DNA of 18,196 bases from Zancudomyces culisetae (lineage: Eukaryota; Kickxellomycota; Harpellomycetes; Harpellales; Legeriomycetaceae): contig LSSK01000171.1 in assembly GCA_001969505.1 (NCBI GenBank), forward strand, positions 1 to 18,196. Reading direction: 5' to 3'. Positions within the stretch are counted from its first letter, which is position 1, and every line of letters begins with the position of its first letter. The notes beneath the pieces are model-generated. The model had not been told where the DNA came from. It ran no database searches and worked only from the letters and a program-made list of their open reading frames with translations. This document shows positions 8,660 through 17,500 of the stretch, piece by piece. The translations under genes and the position numbers were made by a program.

Positions 8660-9463
8660 TTACTTGCATGGGCAAGCGCAAGTTGCTGTGGATGCTTTAA
8701 TTGCTGAACTAGTCTTAGTAGTAGCCCTCATAGCTATACTACTGCTTGAGGATGCTGGGGTACCACCACCTGCGGCTGGTGATGATCCTCCACTGCCATT
8801 AACAGTAATATTTGGTCTTGAATTCAACAAACTAATACCACTTTCGTAGTTTCCATTGAATTCTGCAACTACTGGTGTTCCTGGTCCATAATTTGCTATC
8901 AACAACTTCTTTCCTGTATAACTACCTCCATTCACTCCCTTGATAGCAACATCTGCACAGTTCATGTAGTATTCGCGGTTTCCACTAGCATTTATCCATG
9001 TCCATGCAAATACTGCACTGTTACTTGATGGTAGATTAGATGGTAGTTGAATATCATATGATAATACTTCAGCAGTATTTCCATATTTCTGACCATTAAA
9101 GAAGCAGTATTTGAGTACATCCTTGATTACTACAAATGTCTTTCCGCCGTCATACGACAAAGCAAACTGACAATGTCCACCACTATGAGCAGCACCATCT
9201 GGTCGGAACTTGACTTTTACTGTGCTTCCAGCTGTCCATGTTTCAACGTTCTTGGACGTTTTCTTGTCAGTTTTACATAGTGGCTGACTGGCTGCAGATG
9301 AAGTGCCAATTGGACTCTTAATGTTATAATCTACTGGATCACCAGCTGGACACAGTGGATTATTTGGTGATAATCTTGGACATGGTTGAACCATAGCCAT
9401 GTGAGAATATACACTTGTTGCAAACAGGGTTACGAGTACACCGAGATTCAGTTTTGAAAACAT
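8660..9463 (-). CDS. Secreted lytic polysaccharide monooxygenase, AA11-like (copy B)
   Basis: Single-exon gene, 267 aa, with the same plan as copy A: signal peptide 1-20, brace histidine H21 exposed by cleavage, probable second brace histidine H93, probable axial Y166 and the same six core cysteines. The core differs from copy A only at positions 4, 50, 83, 87, 89, 211, 218, 223 and 226; three of these (T83K, Q87R, N89D) cluster just before the second histidine, and S218N creates an N-glycosylation sequon. After about residue 228 the tail is a Ser/Ala/Gly/Pro/Thr-rich linker, typical of O-glycosylated or wall-exposed linkers, ending in C262-A-C264-P-C266-K. Only the terminal Cys-x-Cys-x-Cys resembles the copy A tail. 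Probably an extracellular copper oxidase acting on chitin or a similar polymer; substrate inferred from family only. Confidence 0.88.
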   Translation of the reverse strand: MFSKLNLGVLVTLFATSVYSHMAMVQPCPRLSPNNPLCPAGDPVDYNIKSPIGTSSAASQPLCKTDKKTSKNVETWTAGSTVKVKFRPDGAAHSGGHCQFALSYDGGKTFVVIKDVLKYCFFNGQKYGNTAEVLSYDIQLPSNLPSSNSAVFAWTWINASGNREYYMNCADVAIKGVNGGSYTGKKLLIANYGPGTPVVAEFNGNYESGISLLNSRPNITVNGSGGSSPAAGGGTPASSSSSIAMRATTKTSSAIKASTATCACPCK

Positions 9464-9479
9464 TTTGTGTGTTGTTACT
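9464..9479 (-). promoter_or_regulatory. Conserved 5' leader of LPMO copy B
   Basis: The 16 nt before the ATG are identical to those before copy A. Further upstream only a short shared GTTACT element remains, so the duplicated block appears to end within about 35-40 nt of the start codon. Confidence 0.6.
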
Positions 9480-9633
9480 AGATGCTGTTACTGTTGTTTT
9501 TTTATTGTCAGTTGAGGTATTTTACCTGAAGTTTCAGCTTTGAAAATTATATTTTAAGATTGCTACTATGATATGCAAAGTATGAATGCAATTGATAAAG
9601 TACTTGAGATAATATTGAACTGGGAACTCTGGG

Positions 9634-9641
9634 TTTATATA
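9634..9641 (-). promoter_or_regulatory. Possible TATA box of LPMO copy B
   Basis: TATATAAA on the minus strand, about 170 nt upstream of the ATG at 9463. It is better placed than the candidate for copy A, and the two upstream regions are not similar beyond the leader. Confidence 0.4.
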
Positions 9642-9708
9642 CTTTTTTTTGGTTGCCGTATATAATATACACAACAACAGAACTCCCACATTTACTCTCT
9701 AAAATATA

Positions 9709-9765
9709 CCATAGTCCGAAAACACAACACATCAAGGATGTGGAATAGCGAATCTCGGACTATGG
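9709..9765. repeat. Perfect 11-bp inverted repeat, 35-nt spacer
   Basis: CCATAGTCCGA (9709-9719) and TCGGACTATGG (9755-9765) are exact reverse complements. The element lies about 70 nt upstream of the TATA-like box of LPMO copy B, in the position of an upstream regulatory site or small hairpin. No target-site duplication is obvious. Confidence 0.75.
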
Positions 9766-11357
9766 CTCTGTACATAATTTTATGCAGGACTCTACATCAT
9801 ATCTATTTGGTTGAGTTTTAGCAGTGCACTTTTAATGTCCATGTAGAATCACTAGTATTTCTGCTTAAAAAAATGGTTATTAAATCTATTTTGCTCATCG
9901 AATTGGATGAAATCTCACATTGTGGTTTGCATAGTTTTCATACACATTAAAGTTTGCATATCCGCCTTTGTTAATTAAATGTAGTATTTTTTTAAAAGCA
10001 TAGTGTGGGCTTCCAGAAGGAGGTATAAAATAATCTACCTATCTTTAAACTGAGTAACATTTTGATAATCTTTTTTTGTTGAGATTAAATGGCTCTTTTC
10101 ACGGTTATGTAGATGTATAAACTCTTCGTGCATAAAAGGTGAAAAAAAGATATACACATTTGATGCAAGAGGATTTTATGGCAGGCTTGGAATTTGATTT
10201 TCGGCCTTACCCTCCTATACATTCCTCTTCGATTTGTAATTATTTCAGATCAAAAAAAGGCGTCACAAAATGGACAGTGGTGGGTTTAGCCTATTTTCTG
10301 CGAGTTCTACTTGCCCAGGTTAAAAGGATTTAATATAATGCGCTACCAACTTACAGCAAACCAATTAATCTTTTTCGCTATTTACGCCCATCAACGCTTT
10401 TTTAGCGTTATTCGACTGATGAATAAGGTTATTAGCCACAATTTCAAGCACGATGGCTGAGTGTTAACCACTAGCGACTATTGAAGATAGATATTATTGC
10501 TTAGCCTTTTCAAGCAATGCATTGGGAGGAGTTTAATGCAGGGTCACACAAACTTGGTTGGCTTCGCATTTTGAATAAAATGATAAGCACTTCAATGATG
10601 ATTATATATTTTTATGAGCTCGATGCCCTGAGCAGAGGATAATTTATTCTTGATGTGCGTAAATTGCATTTTTCTTTCATCATATCATATTAACTGAATA
10701 CGTAGTAATGAATATTTGAAATAAACTAGACTCATACACACACAAAAAATTACTATGCAAAACTTTGTACTAGATGCATAAAGTACTGTATATGTCTTTT
10801 CAAAACTGCAAACGATATTATTCCTGAATATCAATATCAATATCAATATATACATATCTACATATCATGGTATAATGATAAATGGTTGAGGGATTCCCAC
10901 CTAGAGAACGCAGTTTTTGATTCACTGATGTTTAACTGCGAGTTTAAAAATTACTAAGTCAGTATATCTCTCATTTTGATGTAGTATACTCGTATTGTTA
11001 TATTGAAAACCACAAGCCTTTTATATATTAAATTACACTATATCTTGCCATAAAAACACTTGATTCATATAATATACGCCATACCGCCTACAAACCAATA
11101 TTTCCATCACCATCTTTTTTTACTTGGGTCTGTTTGTGTGTAAGTTTTAATCACTGACATTTGAATTTCAGTTGTTATTTTTTTTTTGAACAGCTATTTT
11201 GATCAAGATCCAATAAAATTCATGTAAAAATTTTTTTATCCGAAACTGATAGTATACGAATTCAGATATTCTGAAATCAGTGTTTATAATCAATTATAAT
11301 AATCCACAAAATAACAGAAAATAAACACCAAAACGATATTATATTAAGTGGAGCAAA
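9766..11357. other. Intergenic region without a convincing gene
   Basis: About 1.6 kb of AT-rich DNA before MRPL1. It holds TATA-like matches (around 10023 and 10115), a short hairpin AACGCT/AGCGTT around T5 (10393-10409) and an AATATC repeat (about 10827-10846). A 56-codon ORF at 10163-10333 is discussed under rejected items. Confidence 0.6.
10827..10848. repeat. AATATC hexamer repeat
   Basis: Three to four tandem AATATC units followed by related TATACATATC sequence. Confidence 0.8.
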
Positions 11358-12991
11358 ATGAGTATTCTGCGAACCTCGGGCAATATATTTTGTAAAAAAA
11401 CCACGACTCCCATATCTAGTGTTAAACAGGTATGAACCATTTTATTGTAGTTGTAAATTGAAGTATCGAAGAATAACTACAAATTTGTGATTGTAAAGTT
11501 AAATTTCGTTTGTAAATGGCAATATTTATAGTTGATTCTAGTCAGAAACTACGCAGTAAAGAAGGCTAAAGTAAAGAAAATCGATGATTCTGTTCAAATT
11601 ACCGATGCTCTGAAAGTTATTAGGGTAAGATTCTCGTTTTCAATAGTTTAATGGTCGACTTTTGCAGTGTCTTTTTATTAATCTTATTATTTCAATGCAT
11701 TTTGCAAATAATTTTGTATTTTCTATTTTTGATCTTCATTTTACATTTATTAATAGGCTTATGAGATTGGAAAAGATAACGATACATTCGAGATTCATAT
11801 TCAGTGCAAACCTGAGAAGGGGCAACATCAAATTCGTGGAAATTTCATTATGCCACATGCGCTGAATAACGATATCAAACTTCTGGTGTTTGCAGAGGTA
11901 TGTGTACTTTAGGTTTATGCGTATATCTTTAAATGCAAAAAAGAAAATATATGGCGATATATATCATTCTGTACTTCTCCATCTAACTAGGGAAAACAAG
12001 CAGCAGAGGCTAAAGAAGCAGGTGCGGATATTGTGGGTTGTATGGATATTATTGAAAAGGTAGGTTTGCATCATGCTAGTTAAAATTTGGGTTTTAATTT
12101 AACTGTTGGATTATAGCACACATATATGTGATGTACAGAGGTCTATTGTGTTAAACTTTCTGGTTAATGGTTAAAAATAGATTAAAAATGAAGAGCTGGA
12201 ATTCGATAAATGTATCTCTACAACTGGCGCCCTTCCTCATGTGGCCAAAATTGCTAGGATTCTAGGTCCAAAAGGGTTAATGCCTACTGTAAACAAAGGT
12301 GCGTTTTTTTTTTCAAAATTATGCACATGGAAATTCCATTTATCAAGACTATGTCTAAGCGTCTTATCTTGTCCATCGTATATTTTAAGCCAGTAATTAA
12401 CAGTATACTCTTTTGATAAACAGGAAATGTAACCGACGACATTACAAATGCTGTTAAATATGCCAAAAAGTCATTTGAGTTTAAAGAGGATAAATTTCAT
12501 ATTGTGCATGCAGGTAAGTATTTATATTCTGTAACCCAGTTGAGTTCTATTCGCTAACGTGACTTTTTTTTCATAATAAATAGGTTTTGCCAAGGTAATT
12601 TAGAATATATGTTTATTTAACTAAAGGCCACAAGATACTCGAAACCTAACCATCCTTTTTTTTTCACGTAGCTCCATTTTAGCGACGAACAAGTTATAGG
12701 TAACTAATACCTTTCATCAAACAGAAGTATAGGTTAATGTGCAAGAAATTACATTGTATAGATATTTTAACATGATCTTAAATTTTTGTAAAAATTAGAT
12801 AATGCAACAGAGCTGATAAAATCAGTAAGAGCACACGCAAGACCAGGAAAAAAGAGTAAAAAAAATTACATTACTTTATATCACACAAAAATGAATTTAG
12901 TATTAAAGTATATAACAACATTTTAGAGTTCCTGTCCACAATCCATCTGTCATCTACTTGGGGCCCAGGAATAAAAATCACACCCCCTTAA
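11358..12991 (+). CDS. MRPL1: Mitochondrial large-subunit ribosomal protein L1 (uL1m), ten exons
   Basis: The L1 protein of the large subunit, which in bacteria forms the mobile L1 stalk near the tRNA exit site; this is the bacterial-type version used in mitochondria. Exons: 11358-11429, 11532-11624, 11757-11897, 11991-12059, 12181-12298, 12424-12513, 12584-12594, 12672-12699, 12799-12855, 12927-12991. They total 744 nt, 247 aa; bacterial L1 is about 230. All introns are GT..AG, 70-132 nt. The N-terminus (MSILRTSG, then LVRNYAVKKAKVKK) looks like a mitochondrial targeting sequence. L1 landmarks appear in order: AYEIGKDNDTFEIHI, IRGNFIMPH, GKQAAEAKEAGADIVG, the signature IARILGPKGLMPTVNKG, and a terminal STIHLSSTWGPGIKI. 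Exon 7 is an 11-nt microexon. Family and reading frame are consistent across every junction. Confidence 0.93.
12584..12594 (+). other. MRPL1: 11-nt microexon (exon 7 of MRPL1)
   Basis: GTTTTGCCAAG between a TAG acceptor and a GTAATT donor. With one G left from exon 6 it encodes G-F-A-K, exactly bridging HIVHA and LHFSDEQVI, where L1 proteins have the conserved I-G-K-x-x-F segment. Skipping it would shift the frame. Confidence 0.85.
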
Positions 12992-13062
12992 AGTCTGTTC
13001 ATATAATACAAATATCCAATCAAGTGGAAATTGGTTTTTCCGACTAAAATGCGAAACGGTTT

Positions 13063-13068
13063 AATAAA
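13063..13068 (+). terminator. Probable poly(A) signal of MRPL1
   Basis: AATAAA 72 nt after the MRPL1 stop codon, the usual distance for a 3' UTR of a compact fungal gene. Confidence 0.4.
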
Positions 13069-14220
13069 AAAAAAGGCCTACTTTTACATTTTCCTCATTA
13101 AACGCTTGTCTAGCATAAGTTGTTTTTGATACCTTAATAAACTCTAATAACATAGATATAACCATTGCGCTTTTTACAAACTTGGTTTTTTCTTTTCTAC
13201 TACACTATACTAAATCTTTTTAATATCATTATTTTTGATAAAGAGAAAAATTCGTTTTAGTTCCATTCTGCTGAGAAACAATCAACAACGAAACCCTGCT
13301 AAACTTGCGGCCATGTAATGCAAATGAAAGTAAAATGGTAGTAGTTCTGTTGCTCATATGTTTCCTTTTTTTCTTCTTTGGCAGCAAGTATGGCTGACGC
13401 ACTTGAATTTCAAGAAATGTCGCTTTGTTAATATATATTTGGCCTTTGTGCCAAAGGTTATTGTCTGGTGTATTAAAGCGTCCTAGAGAGACTCGAAAAT
13501 CCGAAAATCACGTTTTTTGTTGTTATTTGTAATTTGAGTGAAAAACCAAGAGCATTTCTGTTATTCGCTAATTTTTGTATTATTGTGGTAATAGTACCCG
13601 CGGGTCCCGTGATCATAAAATAGCCACTATTTACTCGCTGTTTTAGGCTTAAAAAAGCCCATGGTATCTCTTTTTTTTTTGTATGGTCCAATAGGGACTG
13701 GGTGTATCTAGACAAAGCTACTCACGACCTCCTGAACACAACCAGCGTCCGATACTTTTATTTTCAAAACACCCCCGTTTTTCGATAAGCTACCAATACT
13801 ATTTGCGGTACCATAATACTACATTCAAACGGTTTCAAATATGCGAGGTTGATCCGTTTAATGATGGTGCAGATATAAAATATACTTGATGTAGACTCTA
13901 TTACTCATTTTGCTGTTTACATATCAGATTAACACCTGGCGGTAAGACCAGAAATAAGACATAACCGTGCTTCAAAAGATTAGTAGTTCCCTTGCAGCCT
14001 AACAAAGGGTTTAGCTCTGTTGTATCAATGGTTGAAGCAGAATTGACAAAACAAAAAAGTTGCCTTTAGAAAATAATCGTGACCAAGAAAAGTCTGGGAT
14101 TTTTTTTTCTGTCCATGCTTTATTAGCATTTGAAATTACATAAAAATTGCCATGTTATTTTCAATCCCAGAATGCGAAACGAATTAACGAAACTTGTCAA
14201 ATATTTCGCGTGCTAATATA

Positions 14221-14302
14221 GGGAAGAGGACGAGAAAGAGAAAGAGAAAAAGAAAAACAGGAGAAAGACAAGACGAAAAGACAAGAAAAAGAGAGGGAAA
14301 AT
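14221..14302. repeat. Polypurine tract upstream of kinesin-like gene
   Basis: About 80 nt almost wholly A and G on the plus strand (AGAAAG and related units, interrupted by a few C), 270-350 nt before the start of the kinesin-like gene. On the other strand it reads as an apparent ORF rich in Phe, Leu and Ser, which I take as an artefact. Confidence 0.8.
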
Positions 14303-14571
14303 TCAATTTAAAGTAAAAATTGTGTTTGCATAGAGAAACTGTGTTTTCAGCTGGACTATTAGTGACGTACCCGGGAATTATATGGGAATGGTGGATGTAT
14401 TTGTAATCGAAGCCTTTTTGACAATTTAAACAAATTCTGTAGCACAGTCTGCAAAGGGCTATACTAGGAATTAACGGGGTGGAAAATAGAAGCAAACAAC
14501 ATAGAGGTGTAGAAATAATATATTCTTGTTTATCTGGCTGAATAATTAGGTGTATACACACGTCAATTAGA

Positions 14572-17500
14572 ATGGATAGCCAAGTAAGCATCGCAATTCT
14601 CCTTCAGACTAGCGAGGGAGGTAAGTTTTGTTGTTTAAATGAAAATTAAGCTAGTATGTATTGATTTTGGATCCCTTTGGCCCCTTCTTTCCCGGGAAAC
14701 GCGAGAAAGTGATACGAAAAAAGTGTATCTATAAACACAAATCAATCATCACCTTTGTTCCGTTATTTATAGATTTGAAAACAGAACGGTATCAAAGAAA
14801 ATGGGATGATACTGTCGGAATCACAAGTTCAATTCCACTTGGGATTCCTGTACCTCAATGCAAATCTTTGAAGGCAAAAACTGTGCCAAATAGTACTATT
14901 AACGAAGAGTGGAGCTATTCGTTTGAGAATATATTTTGTGCAAAAGAAGACATTAAAACTTTCCAGTGTGGCCAGGAAAATAATCACATATATAATGACT
15001 TTGTAAGGCCACTTGTCAGAGATTCGCTTAAAGGGTTTGATGTAAACATAGTCGTATACGGAGATAAATCGATTGGTAGGAGAGAATTGCTCTTTGGGAA
15101 TGAGTTTTTAAGTGGGAGACATACTCTTACACAGAATGTTATAGGTAGTAACGCTGGAATATTATACAACACCTGTGTGGATCTTGTTGAAAAAGATAGA
15201 CTGAATCAAACGTTTTGGGGAAATAGATACAAATATTATGACAGGGAGGTCTGGGTTTCCAGTTACAAAATAACCAAGGGAAAAGTGTACGATATGCTTG
15301 GAGATTATCATAGCTATACTGGAAACAAGTCGCGGAATTTAACTGGGCTCAGGGCTTTACAAGTAAAGGAACACAGTCTGGTTGGGTATTATGTAGAAAA
15401 GTTAAACAAGGTGCACTTAAAATCCAGTGTTGATGTTCTGAATGTTATAAAACATTTGTGTAAGGTAGGTTTGAATCGGATTTAATGTATACAGAAAGTG
15501 ACTGGTAATCAGTCGACAGTATATATATTTTTACGTTACCATCTCTCATAATTGGGGTGTGTGTGTGTGTATGTGTGTAAAATACATATAAACATCTAGC
15601 TTTTATCAAGAATGAGATGAAAATCGTCCTTCCAGGTTTTGTACAAAGAATATTTAAAAAGGGTTATAATGTTGGAAAAAAAATGTACAAATGTATCTCT
15701 ATAGGGTAATGACTCTGAAAAAATTAGCAGGGAGAGTAGTTGCAGCTTTATTATAGAATTCATAGATACGATTACTATAAACGGGAAAAAAGTAGAAATA
15801 AATCCAAAAATCCAATTTTTTGACATTGAGAGAAGCGCTGATAACGGGAATATAACAGTAAATGGTGACACAACCAATGAAAAAATGCTAGAGTCGTTTG
15901 AGGGGTTGTTCGAAAGGAAAATGGAAAGAGAGGGAGAAAGGGAGAAGGTTCTAAAGATGGCACCAAACCTGGTAAAGGGAAGTATAGGCACGGATTCCAA
16001 ACTTGGGATTATAGCCGTGATGAATCATGAAAATAGTACTGATACTAATACCAAAAATATCAATACCGACGTAAACCCTGTTCTGGATTTTGCAACGAGT
16101 TTTAAACGTTATAAGCTAAAGCCTCAATTACATTTCAATAGACGGAGCGAATTGCTTGCAAAAATGGAAAAAGAAATAAAAATACTATTCCAACTAAAAT
16201 CAAGCTTTGCAGAACAGCTATATAGTATGGATAATACTGATACATTCTCATACAATAGCTATAATACCAGATATGATATGATAGATGCGAACAAGCGGGG
16301 AAAGTTTCAGAGAATTCTTAACAGGCTACAGAAACAGCTAGCGGTGGTAGGAATGTTGCGAGCAGGGCTTTTGGCCATGACTGAGGCGAACAATGGTATA
16401 GATCTGAGGGTATCAGCAAGAGCAAAGAGAGTTTTACGGGAGATAATCAACTTAGGACGAAACATCAACGTAGTGGATATGGCCAAGGAGATGCTAATAA
16501 ACGTGTATAAGATGAAGCAAGCCAACATAATTGCGAAAAAGCTTCGAGTTCCTGTGAAATACACAATGCTAATGACTGGTATAAGAAAGGAAGGGGGAAG
16601 ATGCGACGAGTTTGAGCTTGAGCAAGGGTATATTGGTGGACCGGTCGGCAGTGAGATAGATACGGAATATTTCAGAGCAAACGAGCAAGGTGGTAAAAGC
16701 AGCAAGGAGGTGGAGAAGGAGACAGAGAAAATGTACAGCATCAAGGTTGAGGATAGAAAGCATAACAGCGTATATCTACTGAGTGTTTCTGAATTTTTAC
16801 AGAAACTAAGATTGATGAAAGCACAGAATTTGTACTACAGCAAAAAGGAAGTTATAGAGCATATGGAGGATTCAATGTTTTTTAGTAGCCATAGAATTAG
16901 ACATACGAATATTGGACATGCAATAGTACCGGTTTGTATATGGGAAAATGCGAATACTGAAAAGCCTACTGAATTCCAATGTAACATATACGATTTATTA
17001 GAGTTGATTCCTAATGAAGGCAAAGGAAATGATATTGTAAACGAAAACAAATCGAGAAAATCCCGAAAACACGTGGGCAAAATAATGGGAGAGCTAAGCA
17101 TACAGTCACAGGGAAGTGAAATGATTGTAAAAACAAACGTGAAGGGTGTTAAGTACTATTCAAGTATACTGGCGTTTGGTGATTTGAAGGTGAAATTTTA
17201 CATTAGTAAGTCCAAAAAGTGCTTATGGAGAAGTCATCGGAGAGGAAATTGTATTGGTGACTATAACAGAAAAAGTAGGGGTAATGGATTTAGTTATAAT
17301 TGTGACTCTGACAGCGACGACAGCGATGAGTTTGTGGAACAGGAGAGTGGTGCCAATGGTGTTCGTGATGGGCTGGCAGCTGATACGAGTGTTTTTGTCA
17401 GTAAAAACAGCGGTAATGGATGTGTAGAATATGACGAAGAATATTTTTCAGCAAGAGGTGGAGCAGATGAGCAGCAAGATTTTGAGGATTCGTTTATAAA

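Larger units (their letters stand above)
12992..14571. other. Intergenic region with MRPL1 3' end and kinesin upstream region
   Basis: About 1.6 kb with no convincing gene. It holds an AATAAA at 13063-13068 that probably ends MRPL1, a small hairpin TTTGGC/GCCAAA (13438-13455), a 10-bp GC-rich palindrome ACCCGCGGGT (13596-13605) and a polypurine tract before the kinesin-like gene. Confidence 0.6.

Noticed and set aside
5167-9463. LPMO pair as cargo of a transposon
   Set aside because: No terminal inverted repeats, transposase or target-site duplication was found at the limits of the duplicated block; a tandem or segmental duplication is simpler.
10163-10333. Plus-strand ORF of 56 aa with a hydrophobic C-terminal stretch (WTVVGLAYFLRVLLAQV)
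   Set aside because: No recognised family and no poly(A) signal or splice context that supports it. A TATA-like match upstream is weak evidence in AT-rich DNA.
13473-13715. Minus-strand ORF of 80 aa
   Set aside because: No family motif, no promoter or poly(A) signal and no conserved-looking block; length is within chance.
14184-14591. Minus-strand ORF of 135 aa before the kinesin-like gene
   Set aside because: Its C-terminal part is the translation of the polypurine tract read backwards (Phe/Leu/Ser/Val runs), and it overlaps the kinesin-like start. No family resemblance.
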